From: UBA2982 sp040081395
GTDB taxonomy: Bacteria > Gemmatimonadota > Gemmatimonadetes > Longimicrobiales > Gaopeijiaceae
Length of the DNA: 64,000 bases
Direction: 5' to 3'
Assembly: GCA_040081395.1 (NCBI GenBank)
Contig: JBEBGN010000002.1
Location: forward strand, 1 to 64,000
A program made the position numbers and the translations under genes. Below the pieces are notes generated by a model. The model saw only the letters and a program-made list of their open reading frames with translations, had not been told where the DNA came from and did no database searches. Of the stretch, positions 23,454 to 32,961 are shown in pieces. Within the stretch, counting starts at the first letter, position 1; every line of letters starts with the position of its first letter.

Positions 23454-24548
23454 ATGAAAGGACGCAAGGCACGAGTGGCGGTGAACGGCTACGGGGTGAT
23501 CGGCAAGCGGGTCGCCGATGCCGTGGCACTCCAGGAGGACATGGAGTTGGTCGGGGTCGCGGACATCGTGAGCGACTACCGCGTCGGGGTGGCCGTCGAG
23601 CGGGGCATCCCCGTGTTCGCCGCGGACCCCGCGGGGCGAGAGGCGATGCTCGCGGCCGGGATGCCGCTCCGGGGGACGCTCCAAGATCTCCTGACACAGG
23701 TGGACGTGGTGGCCGACTGCACGCCCAAACGAGTGGGCGCTCGTAACCGCGAGCTCTATCGCGCCGCCGGTATCAAGTCGATCTGGCAGGGCGGCGAGAA
23801 GCATGACGTCGCGGGCTATTCATTCGTCGCCCAGGTGAACTACGCCGGTGCGCTCGGGCGGGAATCGGCGCGCGTCGTCTCCTGCAATACGACCGCTCTG
23901 TGCCGCGTGGCGCATGCGCTCCAGGGCCGCGGTTGGGTCAAGCGCGTGCGCGCCGTGCTGCTCCGTCGCGCGACCGATCCTTGGGAATCCCACACGAACG
24001 GCATGATCAACACCGTGATGCCCGAGACCACGGTGCCCAGTCATCAGGGACCCGACGCGCGTACCGTCATCCCCGATCTAGATATCACGACGCTCGCCGC
24101 GGCCGGCCCGCACAATCTCAGTCACATCCATTTCGCGATGGTGGAGACGACGCGGCCGGTGAGCGTGGATGAGCTGAGAGAGGCGCTGCGGGACGCGCCG
24201 CGCATCGCGTTCGTGCGTGCCGATCAAGGTCTCGTCGCGCTCAACTCGGTCATCGAGCTCATGCGTGACCTGCACCGTCCGCGCGGCGACATGTGGGAGG
24301 TGGCGGTGTGGGAGGACGCGTTGGCCTCCGACGGGCATGACGTCTATCTCACCTTTCAGGTGCACAACGAGGCCATCGTCGTCCCCGAGACCGTGGACTG
24401 CATCCGCGCGCTGACCGAACTGGAAGTGGAAGCAGCTGCCTCCATCCTCAAGACCGATTCTTCTCTGGGGATCAAACGCGACTTTCTCGCAGCGTCTAGG
24501 CGCGCCGGCACTCGGGTGCCCGACGCGGCCGCCTCGGAGGCGTCATGA
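23454..24548 (+). CDS. Type II (archaeal-type) glyceraldehyde-3-phosphate dehydrogenase
   Basis: The 364-residue protein has the NAD(P) motif 'VAVNGYGVIGKRVADAV' (8-24), 'DCTPKRVGARNRELY' and the catalytic Cys in 'VVSCNTTALCR' (C144), followed by 'DPWESHTNGMINTVMPETTV'. These are signatures of the archaeal-type GAPDH, not of the GapA family. The protein could act in glycolysis or gluconeogenesis with either cofactor. Upstream starts are rejected because ATG 23454 begins directly before the first strand. The stop overlaps the ATPase start. A tail of a related GAPDH gene occurs at 10773-10959. Confidence 0.9.
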   Translation: MKGRKARVAVNGYGVIGKRVADAVALQEDMELVGVADIVSDYRVGVAVERGIPVFAADPAGREAMLAAGMPLRGTLQDLLTQVDVVADCTPKRVGARNRELYRAAGIKSIWQGGEKHDVAGYSFVAQVNYAGALGRESARVVSCNTTALCRVAHALQGRGWVKRVRAVLLRRATDPWESHTNGMINTVMPETTVPSHQGPDARTVIPDLDITTLAAAGPHNLSHIHFAMVETTRPVSVDELREALRDAPRIAFVRADQGLVALNSVIELMRDLHRPRGDMWEVAVWEDALASDGHDVYLTFQVHNEAIVVPETVDCIRALTELEVEAAASILKTDSSLGIKRDFLAASRRAGTRVPDAAASEAS

Positions 24549-26986
24549 AACACGTGGTCCTGGAAGTAACCGGCCTCTCGCGCGGCAGCTTCGCGCCGGC
24601 CTTGCAGACCTATCTCGGGCGACAGGCCGGCGTGGAGCACGTGGAGGCGAACCCGGTCGACGAAACGGTGATGGTGGGCTACGACGAGGATCGGATCTCC
24701 GAGCCTGATCTGCAGAAGCTCATCCAGGACTGCGGGTATCATTGTCGAGGCGTCGTCGTTCCCGCGCACGTCTGCGCACCGGGTCCCGAGCCGGTGCGCC
24801 CTCCCGCCGCGCACGTCCACCACGCCGAGGAATCCACCGGCGCGCCCGCCGCGCACGAGCATCACGCGCCGGAAGCCGACGGCGTGCCCGTGGCCTCGGA
24901 GCACATGGCGCACGAGATGGGGCACGGCGCCGGCATGACCATGGACGAGATGGTGCGCGACATGCGCCGCCGCTTCTACGTGACGTTCGTCCTCGCGATC
25001 GCAGTCACCCTCTACTCCCCCCTGGGCACCGATGTGCTGGGGATCCGGCTAGCGCCGCCCTTCGGCTTATCCAGCGATCTGTTCATGTTCGTCCTGGCAA
25101 CCCCGGTCGTGCTCTGGGGCGGGAAGATGTTCTTCGTCGGCGCGTACCGCGCGCTCTCCCGCCGTACGCTCGACATGTCCGTGCTTGTCGCGCTGTCCGT
25201 CGGTGCGGGGTACCTCTTCAGTGTCGCGGCGACCTTCTTATTCGAGGGCGAGGTCTTCTACGAGGCCGCGGTCGTGCTGCTGGCATTCATCCTATTCGGC
25301 CACTGGATGGAGATGCGCGCGCGGGCCGGTGCGTCTAATGCGATGCGCGCGCTCCTCGATCTCGCGCCACCCAAGGCGACGGTGATCCGGGCCGGGAGCC
25401 AGGTCGAGGTCCCGACCGCCGAAGTGGTGCTGGACGACGTCGTATTGATCCGTCCAGGCGACAAGATCCCGGTCGACGGAGTCGTGATCGACGGCGAGTC
25501 CACGGTCGACGAGTCCATGCTCACGGGCGAGAGCGTCCCGCTCAACAAGAAGCCCGGCGATTCTGTCATCGGCGCCACGATCAACAAGACCGGGTCGTTC
25601 CGCTTCCGTGCTACCAAAGTCGGAGCGGAGACCGCGCTCGCGCAGATCGTCAAGCTGGTGCAGCTCGCGCAGAACTCCAAGGCCCCCGCGCAGCGTCTCG
25701 CCGACAAGGCATCCCAATGGCTGGTGGCTGCAGCCATCACTTTCGGGCTCGCGACCTTTGGCGGATGGTACTGGATCGCTGATACGAATCTCGTGTTCGC
25801 GCTCACGCTGGCGATCACTGTGGTGGTCATCGCCTGTCCGGACGCGCTCGGGCTGGCCACGCCCACCGCAGTGATGGTGGGCACCGGCATGGGCGCGCTG
25901 AACGGCATCCTGTTCAAGAACGCCACAGCGCTCGAGCAGGCGAGTAAGGTGAACGCCATCATCTTCGATAAGACGGGCACGCTGACGGTGGGCGAGCCGC
26001 GTGTTGTCGAGACCGTGGGGGCGGACGGCGCGGCCCTTGGCAACGACGCCCTAGTGGCGATCGCCTCCGCCGAGCAGTCCAGCGAGCATCCCATCGCCCA
26101 GGCGATCGTCACTCATGCCCGCGAGCGCGATTTGGCGCTCAGTGACCCGGCCGGATTCGAGGCGATCGCGGGACATGGCCTCCGGGCGACCGTAAATGGG
26201 CGCAGTGTGCTCGCCGGGAACCGTAAGCTCATGCGCGACCAGGGCATCGACATGGGCGTCCTAGAGGCGCGCGCGGCCGACCTGGAGGGAGCGGGGCGCA
26301 CCGTCGTGTATGCCGCCGTGGACGGTAGGGTCGCCGGCATCGTTGCCGTGGCTGACGCGCTGCGGCCGACGGCACGGCCGACGGTTGAAGCCCTCCGCAA
26401 ACGCGGGATCGAGGTGGTGATGCTCACGGGCGACAACCGGGCTACCGCGGAACGCATCGCGGGCGAGCTCGGGATGGACACCGTCTTGGCCGAGGTCCTG
26501 CCCGGCGAAAAGGCGAACCAGGTGAAAGCGCTACAGGCGCGGGGGAAGCTGGTCGCCATGGTCGGTGACGGGATCAATGACGCGCCGGCGCTGGCCCAGG
26601 CGGACGTGGGGATCGCGATCGGTGCCGGGACTGACGTAGCTCTCGAGACGGCCGATATCGTGCTCATGAAGAGCGATCCGTACGACGTGCTGGGTGCGAT
26701 CGCGTTGAGCCACGCCACCGTGCGTAAGATGCACCAGAATCTCTGGTGGGCTGCGGGCTACAACATCGTGGCGTTCCCGATCGCCGCCGGCCTGTTTTAC
26801 CCGTCCTTCGGACTGCTCCTCCGCCCGGAGATCGCGGCGCTCTCCATGTCCGGCAGCTCGCTGCTCGTCGCCATGAACGCGCTGGCGCTCCGCTGGACAC
26901 GGGTGCCGGGCATCCGGCGCACGCGACTGGAGGCGGCGGCGGGAGCCGCAGGGATCGGCCCCGCCCCGGTAGCGGCGGGAGCGTGA
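24545..26986 (+). CDS. P1B-type metal ATPase with CPD motif
   Basis: The 813-residue P-type ATPase has phosphorylation site 'FDKTGTLTVG' (D475), 'MLTGESVP', 'MLTGDN' and 'VAMVGDGINDAPALA'. The metal motif in helix 6 is 'CPDALGLATPTAV' (C431-P-D433), not CPC or CPH. The N-terminal 70 residues have an HMA-like shape but no CxxC ('TGLSRGSFAP'). A His-rich linker follows (about 95-140), with several HH pairs and a 'MAHEMGHGAGMTMDEM' segment. A copper or silver export role is the usual guess for His/Met-rich variants, but the CPD class has no specificity I can state with confidence. It is coupled by ATGA to GAPDH. Confidence 0.92.
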   Translation: MKHVVLEVTGLSRGSFAPALQTYLGRQAGVEHVEANPVDETVMVGYDEDRISEPDLQKLIQDCGYHCRGVVVPAHVCAPGPEPVRPPAAHVHHAEESTGAPAAHEHHAPEADGVPVASEHMAHEMGHGAGMTMDEMVRDMRRRFYVTFVLAIAVTLYSPLGTDVLGIRLAPPFGLSSDLFMFVLATPVVLWGGKMFFVGAYRALSRRTLDMSVLVALSVGAGYLFSVAATFLFEGEVFYEAAVVLLAFILFGHWMEMRARAGASNAMRALLDLAPPKATVIRAGSQVEVPTAEVVLDDVVLIRPGDKIPVDGVVIDGESTVDESMLTGESVPLNKKPGDSVIGATINKTGSFRFRATKVGAETALAQIVKLVQLAQNSKAPAQRLADKASQWLVAAAITFGLATFGGWYWIADTNLVFALTLAITVVVIACPDALGLATPTAVMVGTGMGALNGILFKNATALEQASKVNAIIFDKTGTLTVGEPRVVETVGADGAALGNDALVAIASAEQSSEHPIAQAIVTHARERDLALSDPAGFEAIAGHGLRATVNGRSVLAGNRKLMRDQGIDMGVLEARAADLEGAGRTVVYAAVDGRVAGIVAVADALRPTARPTVEALRKRGIEVVMLTGDNRATAERIAGELGMDTVLAEVLPGEKANQVKALQARGKLVAMVGDGINDAPALAQADVGIAIGAGTDVALETADIVLMKSDPYDVLGAIALSHATVRKMHQNLWWAAGYNIVAFPIAAGLFYPSFGLLLRPEIAALSMSGSSLLVAMNALALRWTRVPGIRRTRLEAAAGAAGIGPAPVAAGA

Positions 26987-27058
26987 AGGATGGAGCTCGC
27001 TGCTCCGTTTTCAGCTATGGGAGCGGGGACGCATCAGCCAACACCAAGGAGGAGAGTC

Positions 27059-27259
27059 ATGGGATGGCTCACGGAAAACTGGTTCTCGGCTGTGATCCTC
27101 ATCGCTTTTATCGCGATGCACCTCTTCGGTCACGGGGGACACGGTGGCCATGGTGGACATGGTGGAGGGCGTGATCGCCAACGCAGGACAGACGAACGGG
27201 ACGGGGACGACGTCGACGACGGCGCCGAGAACCCGGGTGCAGGCGGACATCAGCACTGA
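27059..27259 (+). CDS. DUF2933-like small membrane protein
   Basis: The 66-residue protein from ATG 27059 has a single membrane helix ('WFSAVILIAFIAMHLFG') and a repeated His/Gly tail (HGGHGGHGGHGG). It is preceded by AAGGAGGAGAG, a strong ribosome site. The paralogue at 16864-17016 has the same layout. The position directly after a P-type ATPase gene supports a metal-related role. A longer upstream frame (from 26990) is possible but the ribosome site decides for 27059. Confidence 0.75.
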   Translation: MGWLTENWFSAVILIAFIAMHLFGHGGHGGHGGHGGGRDRQRRTDERDGDDVDDGAENPGAGGHQH

Positions 27260-27352
27260 AAGGGCTGCACTCTGACGCACCTCGACTGGAAGAAGCGACG
27301 GTCGCCCGTCACATGGCGCCGAACAACAACGGAGCTTGGAGGAGTGAGAGCA

Positions 27353-27625
27353 ATGCTGAATATCAAAGTCGTGACCTGGTCGCTGGGACTCTTTGCCGCC
27401 ATCAGCTTCGTTCTGTGTGTCATCTACGGGGCGATCGTGCCGGCGAGCTTACACATGGCACCGTTTCTCGAGATGGTGCTACCAGCATTCACATGGCTCA
27501 CGTTCTCAGGCTTCTGGCTGGGGTTGCTCGAGAGCTTTCTCTATGGGGCCTACGCCGGACTTGTGTTCGTCCCCATCTATAACGTTCTCGTGCGCAGGTG
27601 GGGCACCGCAGCGGTGCATCAGTAG
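27353..27625 (+). CDS. DUF5676-family membrane protein
   Basis: The 90-residue protein has two or three hydrophobic segments: 'WSLGLFAAISFVLCVIYGAI', 'FTWLTFSGFWLGLLESFLYG' and 'AGLVFVPIYNVLVRRW', which matches DUF5676. ATG 27353 is favoured because GGAGGAG lies 9-14 bases upstream; the GTG at 27344 is too near it. Same length as the 14881-15153 protein. The function is unknown. Confidence 0.75.
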   Translation: MLNIKVVTWSLGLFAAISFVLCVIYGAIVPASLHMAPFLEMVLPAFTWLTFSGFWLGLLESFLYGAYAGLVFVPIYNVLVRRWGTAAVHQ

Positions 27626-27661
27626 CCTTCTCCCCACTCATTTCCCTGAGGCCCACAGCCT

Positions 27662-27886
27662 ATGAAACTGTCAAAGGTGTTTCACGTCATCTCTGTTGTC
27701 GCAGGGCTTGTTGGGGTGGCGATGTCGGCTGGTGCTGTGCTTTTCTGGCCTGCCGGCGTCGTGTGGTTCGGAATGACGAGAGATATCATGCTCTTGTGCT
27801 CCATCACCACACTTCTCGCTGCCATCTGGCTCCAGATCGCCACCATCCATCACATGATGCTTGAGAGCAAGGGAGAGACTATCTGA
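27662..27886 (+). CDS. Small two-helix membrane protein
   Basis: The 74-residue protein has two hydrophobic helices (about 7-27 and 41-62) and a short charged end. No family was recognised. It follows the DUF5676 gene by 36 bases on the same strand and ends the gene run that starts at 17661. The next 409 bases hold only a CBS-domain relic before the GH57 gene. Confidence 0.55.
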   Translation: MKLSKVFHVISVVAGLVGVAMSAGAVLFWPAGVVWFGMTRDIMLLCSITTLLAAIWLQIATIHHMMLESKGETI

Positions 27887-27927
27887 TTTCGCAGCGGTGC
27901 GGCCGGCCCTCGTCTGCTTGTTGTGGC

Positions 27928-28041
27928 ATGGACGAGTCGATTGAGGAAGTCCGCCGTAGGCTGCACGAGCATCGTGCGACGAGCTTGCTCGTTGACGAGG
28001 CGGGCTTCTACTGCGGCACGGTCAGCGCTCACGGCCTTTAG
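27928..28041 (+). pseudogene. CBS-domain fragment
   Basis: A 37-codon frame reads 'DESIEEVRRRLHEHRATSLL' and 'DEAGFYCGTVSAHGL', which resembles one half of a CBS domain ('DxTLxEAxxLMxEHxxxSLLVVD...GIVTxxDL'). There is no partner CBS motif and no start context, so it is probably a relic. The rest of the region, 28042-28295, shows no convincing frame, repeat or RNA. Confidence 0.35.
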
Positions 28042-28295
28042 AGAGAGATGCGCCGAGTGCCGGGCACGAACATCCGCGTTTGCGAACGAGGCTCACTACG
28101 TCCGACCGGCAAGGACGACCGCCGATGGGGCAACCACGATCAGGAAGGATCGCGGAGGCGAGAACTGGTCGTCGACCTGACCGGCGGAGGCGGGGCGAAC
28201 CGTCGGTCATGAGCCGATCGCGTGGGATTGCTACGTCGGCGCCCCGGGCGCCGGGCGCACTTCGCGATCTCGAAGTTTCGAGCCGACGCGTCTGA

Positions 28296-30593
28296 ATGGA
28301 AATCTGGCACCTCACCGCCGATGCGCCGCGCACGCCCCATCGCGTGAGCCCGGGGGATTTGGTCACACTCATCGTCGGGACCTGGCCGGTAGCCGCAGGC
28401 CAGTCGGTCTGGGTCACGGTCAGGTCCGAGCCTCCCGCAACCGCAGCCGCCCCTGGCGTGGAGCGCGTCGAGGCTACCTGGGGATACAATCAAGGCGGAA
28501 ACAGCCATTGGCGAGCCGAGATCGGGCCGTTCCCCGAGGGCGGGGAGGTGCGATACCAAGTCCATGGCCGCGACCCTGCGGGGGAGGTCGCCGGGCCCAC
28601 CGGCGCCTTTCGGGTGGGGCCGAAGCTCTACCTCGCGCTCCTATGGCACCAACACCAGCCGCTGTACAAGGTGCTCGACAAGGCCGAACCCCGAGGCAGC
28701 TATAGCCAGCCCTGGGTGCGCCTGCACGCGCTCCGCGATTACTACTCGATGGCGGCGCTGATCGCCGAACATCCGTCGATTCACGTCACGATCAACCTGA
28801 CTCCCGTGTTGGCCTGGCAGATTCTGGACTACGCCGAGGGGCAGGCGAGCGATCGGCATCTCGATCTGACCCTCAGCCCGGCCGAGGCCCTCTCGGCCAG
28901 GGACCGCGAGGAGATCCTATCCACCTTCTTCGACGCACAGTGGGAAACGCAGATCGCACCTCACGGACCGTACCGGGACCTCTTCGCTCGTCGTCAGCGT
29001 GGCGACGCCGTGACGTCGTCGGACCTGCGCGACCTCCAGATGTGGTCCAACCTCGTCTGGTTCGGGAAGGAATTCCGCGAGGGGGAGGTCCGGCTCGTGA
29101 CGGGGGAGGTCGCCTCCGTGCGCCGATTCATCGATCAGGCGCGCGATTTCACGGGCGCCGACATCGAGGCCATGGTCGGCGAGCAGCTCAAGGTCCTCCG
29201 GGCGATCATCCCGATCCATCGCGCGCTTCAAGACGCTGGCCAGATAGAGGTATCCACGACGCCGCACTATCATCCCATTCTGCCGTTGCTGCTCGACACG
29301 GATGCGGCGACGATCGACCGACCCGGCGGACGCCACCCGCGGCGGTTCGCCCATCCGGAGGACGCCGCGGCGCAGGTGCGGCTCGCGGTCGAGCACTACG
29401 CGCGGTGCTTCGCGCGGCCGCCGCGAGGCATGTGGCCGGCCGAAGGTGCGATGTCACAGTCGGTGGTTCCCCTCTTCGCGGGGGCCGGGATCGCCTGGGT
29501 CGCGACCGACGGCGGCGTCCTGGCGAGGTCCGGGCGTTGGGGATACCGCGTGGACGATCCCGACGTGCTGTGCCAGCCCTACCGCGCGGGTGACGGCGAC
29601 GTCAGCGTTTTCTTTCGCGACGCCCAGCTCGCGGACCACATCGGCTTCCATTACCACAGCTACGCCGATCATGCAGCCGCTGCGCACCATTTCGTACAAC
29701 AGGTCAAGGAGCGATTCGCCTGGCGTGTAATTGGCGACGGCGACCGCGTGCTCACCGTGGTTCTCGACGGTGAGAATGCCTGGGGCGCATATCGCGACGA
29801 CGCCCGTCCGTTTCTCCATGAGCTCTACGGGCTCCTCGAGCGCGACGACGAGATCCGGACGGTGACGTTCGCGGAATATCTGGAAGGGAACCCGGCCCGC
29901 GACGTGCCTCCCCACCTGCTCGAGAATCACGCGACAGTCTACGATCTGTTCACCGGCTCATGGATCGATGAGATGGGCTCCGCCCCCGGGGCGGACCTCG
30001 GCACCTGGATCGGCGAAAGGGAGGAGAACCGCGCGTGGGAGCTTTTGGGCAAGGTGCGAGACGATCTGGCCCAGAGTGGGGCGAACTCCATCGATGCGTC
30101 CACGGCGTTCGAGGCGATGTACGCTGCGGAGGGCAGCGACTGGTTCTGGTGGTTTGGTGACGACCAGGAGTCGGGCAGCGATCCCGCCTTCGACGAGCTC
30201 TTCCGCGCGCACCTGCGAACCGCGTACCGTGGCCGCGGCGCCGACCCACCCACGTGGTTGGATGCGCACGTTGTGCCGCGCCGCGTCCTGTGGACCGTGG
30301 TTCACCCGCTTGCGGCTATCCAGCCGGGTGATCGGCTCACGATCCGAACGACCTGCCCCGGCACGCTCACGTGGTGGACGGAGACCAGGCCAGCAGAAGT
30401 CTGGGCGTTCGCCCCCGTCGGTGGCGTCATGGGCGGCGCCCCTCACTACGAGGTGACCCTCGGGCCCGTGGACGGAGCCGATGGTATGATCCGGTTCCGA
30501 CTCTACTGTCAAAGCCCGAGCCGGGAGAAGCACGATCGGTATTGCAGCGACGACGAGCGGATGGTTCGGGTGGTGGCCGGGGGTCCTGTCTGA
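28296..30593 (+). CDS. Glycoside hydrolase family 57 protein
   Basis: The 765-residue protein has an N-terminal beta domain (1-108) and a GH57 catalytic part: motif 1 'LLWHQHQPLY' (115-124), motif 3-like 'RGMWPAEGAMSQSVVPL' (about 376-392, with the glutamate in 'AEGA'), and 'VLDGENAWGAY' (about 488-498). GH57 enzymes are retaining alpha-glucanases or 4-alpha-glucanotransferases acting on glycogen, starch or maltodextrins. The C-terminal 120 residues form a further beta domain. No signal peptide is visible, so a cytoplasmic glycogen role is likely. The gene is on its own, with a clear start at ATG 28296. Confidence 0.9.
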   Translation: MEIWHLTADAPRTPHRVSPGDLVTLIVGTWPVAAGQSVWVTVRSEPPATAAAPGVERVEATWGYNQGGNSHWRAEIGPFPEGGEVRYQVHGRDPAGEVAGPTGAFRVGPKLYLALLWHQHQPLYKVLDKAEPRGSYSQPWVRLHALRDYYSMAALIAEHPSIHVTINLTPVLAWQILDYAEGQASDRHLDLTLSPAEALSARDREEILSTFFDAQWETQIAPHGPYRDLFARRQRGDAVTSSDLRDLQMWSNLVWFGKEFREGEVRLVTGEVASVRRFIDQARDFTGADIEAMVGEQLKVLRAIIPIHRALQDAGQIEVSTTPHYHPILPLLLDTDAATIDRPGGRHPRRFAHPEDAAAQVRLAVEHYARCFARPPRGMWPAEGAMSQSVVPLFAGAGIAWVATDGGVLARSGRWGYRVDDPDVLCQPYRAGDGDVSVFFRDAQLADHIGFHYHSYADHAAAAHHFVQQVKERFAWRVIGDGDRVLTVVLDGENAWGAYRDDARPFLHELYGLLERDDEIRTVTFAEYLEGNPARDVPPHLLENHATVYDLFTGSWIDEMGSAPGADLGTWIGEREENRAWELLGKVRDDLAQSGANSIDASTAFEAMYAAEGSDWFWWFGDDQESGSDPAFDELFRAHLRTAYRGRGADPPTWLDAHVVPRRVLWTVVHPLAAIQPGDRLTIRTTCPGTLTWWTETRPAEVWAFAPVGGVMGGAPHYEVTLGPVDGADGMIRFRLYCQSPSREKHDRYCSDDERMVRVVAGGPV

Positions 30594-30666
30594 CGTGGAA
30601 CCCTGCAGCGCTCGTCCTCGCGACGGCGACGATTCCAGCGCTGGCCAACCGGTGCGTGCGACCGCA

Positions 30667-32010
30667 TCACTGCCAGGACCACCCGAACGTCGCGGCCTGC
30701 GTCAGCAAGCGGCGAAACCGCGGGCGATGCAGCCAGTCATCGTGGCTGAAGTGCGTCGCTGAGCGAACGTCGCGAAAGAAGAGGTCGGCCATCTGCTCGC
30801 CCAGGCGCGAGCCATGGATTTCTGCGTTGATCTCTGCGTTCCTCCAGAGGCTCAACGGATCCAGGTTGGTGGAGCCCACCATGGACCAGCGGCGGTCCAC
30901 GACGATCGTCTTCGCGTGGATGAGCGGGCCCCTCCAACGCCAGACCTTTACGCCGGCGGCGAGCAGCCGTCCGATGCGGTGCTCGGACGAAAGCCCGACC
31001 CAATGGTGGTTGCCGGACCGCGGCACGAGCAGGTGCGTTGCGACGCCCCGCCGAGCCGCCGCCGTTAGAGCTTTGGTCAACGACTCGGGCAGAATGACGT
31101 AGGGGTTCGTGATCAAGATCTCGGAGGTCGCCGCCCCGAACACCTCTGCGAGCATGCGCTCGACGCGACGCTTGCGGGGCTCGTCCGCGACCAATCGCAC
31201 GGGGACCGAGCCCGACGGCTGCAGGCTGGGCTCACCCGCAGGTCGGGCGGTGGGCGACGGCCGTCGCGGCGTGAACGTGCGCCCGTGCCCCCATAGGTGC
31301 TCGAACGCCCGGGCCGCCTCCTGCGCTGCCTCCCCCTCCACGAGCGCCGCCGAGTCCCGCCACGTGCACATCGACACGCAATTCCCCAGCCACACGTCGG
31401 CCAAACACATCCCGCCCACGACCAACCGGCGGCGGTCCTGCACCACCAGTTTGCGGTGATCCCGCCCCCGCCGGAAGAAGGCTGGCGTTGGGCGCGGCGG
31501 ATTGTAGACACGAACCCGGACAGGCGACCGATGGAACCGGAACCCGATGGGCGCGCGCAGGCTCATGAGCGACCCGAAGGGGTCGTGGAGAACTCGCACG
31601 TCGACGCCCGTCTCCGCCCGCCCCCTGAGGGCATCCGCGAACGCGATACCCACGGCATCGGCGCGGAAGATGAAGTTCTCGAAGAGGATCTCCCTCTCGG
31701 CCTGTTCCACCAGATCCAGCATCGTGGTGTAGGTCTGCACGCCGTCGACTAGGAGCCTCACCCGGTTGCCAGCGGTGACGCGGCTTGCGGAGATCGCGCG
31801 TAGCCGTTCCTGCACGGTGGGGTCGAGAGGGCCACGGGCATCGAGCACCCCGGGGTCCGTCACCTCTGCGTAGTCTGGAGTACTGGGACGATCGCAGGCA
31901 TGTCCCGGCCCTCCATCACACGCGTGGCTACAGCACCGCTTGAAGAGCGCTCGGGTGCGCTCTGGGACGGTCAGGGCCGCCGGCTCTCCAGCATTGGCGT
32001 CACGCGTCAC
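30667..32010 (-). CDS. Phospholipase D / cardiolipin synthase-like protein
   Basis: The 447-residue protein has two HKD motifs: 'RDHRKLVVQDRR' (H185, K187, D192) and 'IHAKTIVVDRRWSMVGSTNLD' beginning at H365 with K367 and D372. This is the PLD superfamily arrangement of cardiolipin synthases. No membrane segment is present and there is a Cys-rich stretch (residues 26-39: CCSHAC...HAC), unusual for the family. The start overlaps the EamA gene stop by 4 bases. Probable role: phospholipid transphosphatidylation. Confidence 0.88.
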   Translation of the reverse strand: MTRDANAGEPAALTVPERTRALFKRCCSHACDGGPGHACDRPSTPDYAEVTDPGVLDARGPLDPTVQERLRAISASRVTAGNRVRLLVDGVQTYTTMLDLVEQAEREILFENFIFRADAVGIAFADALRGRAETGVDVRVLHDPFGSLMSLRAPIGFRFHRSPVRVRVYNPPRPTPAFFRRGRDHRKLVVQDRRRLVVGGMCLADVWLGNCVSMCTWRDSAALVEGEAAQEAARAFEHLWGHGRTFTPRRPSPTARPAGEPSLQPSGSVPVRLVADEPRKRRVERMLAEVFGAATSEILITNPYVILPESLTKALTAAARRGVATHLLVPRSGNHHWVGLSSEHRIGRLLAAGVKVWRWRGPLIHAKTIVVDRRWSMVGSTNLDPLSLWRNAEINAEIHGSRLGEQMADLFFRDVRSATHFSHDDWLHRPRFRRLLTQAATFGWSWQ

Positions 32011-32903
32011 TGACGCTGCAGCGGTACGGAAGGTCTACGCCAGCTACGCGGCTTCTCGGACACCGCGAAGAGCCCACCCGCTATGACCAGCACGCCCAAG
32101 CCCTGGATCAGACGGATCCGATCGCCCAAGACGGCAACCCCCGATGCGAGTCCGAGGACGGGCGTAAGGAACAGGAACATGGAGAGCCTTCCCGCGTCCT
32201 CTTCCCGCTGAAGGAGCCAGAACCAAAGCGTCGTCGGCAGAGCGGTTCCGAGCAGTGCCAGGAATGCGAGCAAGCCGAGAAACTCGGCCGTCCAGCGCAC
32301 TTGCGGGCCGGACCAGATCATGGCCGCCGCCAACAGGGGAACGCTCCCGATGGTGAGCTGCCAGCCCGTCGTGGCCACGACTCCCGTTCGCACCTTCGAG
32401 CGCTTGAAGAGGATGCTACCCAATGCCGCGCCCGCGGAAGCGGTCAGGGCGAGGCCGGCACCCATCCCCGCCCCACGGGAAGCGGGCCCGAAGGATGGGG
32501 AGAGGATCAATGCGACTCCGGCCAGGCCGGCGAGCAGCGCCAGCAGCTTCGGCCTGGTGAGCGGTTCGCCGAGCATCATCGCCGCGAAGACGAGAATCAG
32601 GAGCGGCTGCACATTGCCCAGGACCGAAGCGAGCCCCGCATCCATCAACGCGGGGCTACCGAACATGGCGCCATAAGTGGCGGTCGTCGCTGTCAGCCCG
32701 AGCAACGTGAGGGTCGGGAGGTCCTGGCGTGCCGGCCGCACGCGCTGCCCTGTGGCAGCCGCGACGATCAGGAGCGAGGCGCCCCCCAGCAGGGCCCGGA
32801 GCCCACCGAACGCGAGCGGTGGCGCGTACGCGAGCCCGATCTTGATCGCCACAAAACAGAACGCTGCGAAGAGATTCACCCCCAGGAGGGCGAGCCACCG
32901 CAT
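32007..32903 (-). CDS. EamA/DMT-family permease
   Basis: The 298-residue protein has ten hydrophobic segments in two EamA repeats, with 'LFAAFCFVAIKIGLAYAPP' opening and 'LLFLLTPVLGLASGVAVLGD'-like second-repeat motif ('MFLFLTPVLGLASGVAVLGD'). It is a drug/metabolite transporter superfamily exporter of unknown substrate. ATG 32903 is chosen because it begins right before the first helix. It lies 58 bases downstream of the SHOCT gene in the same operon. Confidence 0.88.
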   Translation of the reverse strand: MRWLALLGVNLFAAFCFVAIKIGLAYAPPLAFGGLRALLGGASLLIVAAATGQRVRPARQDLPTLTLLGLTATTATYGAMFGSPALMDAGLASVLGNVQPLLILVFAAMMLGEPLTRPKLLALLAGLAGVALILSPSFGPASRGAGMGAGLALTASAGAALGSILFKRSKVRTGVVATTGWQLTIGSVPLLAAAMIWSGPQVRWTAEFLGLLAFLALLGTALPTTLWFWLLQREEDAGRLSMFLFLTPVLGLASGVAVLGDRIRLIQGLGVLVIAGGLFAVSEKPRSWRRPSVPLQRQ

Positions 32904-32961
32904 CGCTCGTGACCGACCTGCGGCGGCCGCCGAATGCTCGCGCTGGCCAGCCTGGCCGCGG

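Noticed and set aside
26990..27058. Longer start for the DUF2933 protein at 26990
   Set aside because: The strong AAGGAGGAGAG ribosome site directly precedes ATG 27059 and the paralogue at 17016 starts at the equivalent residue.
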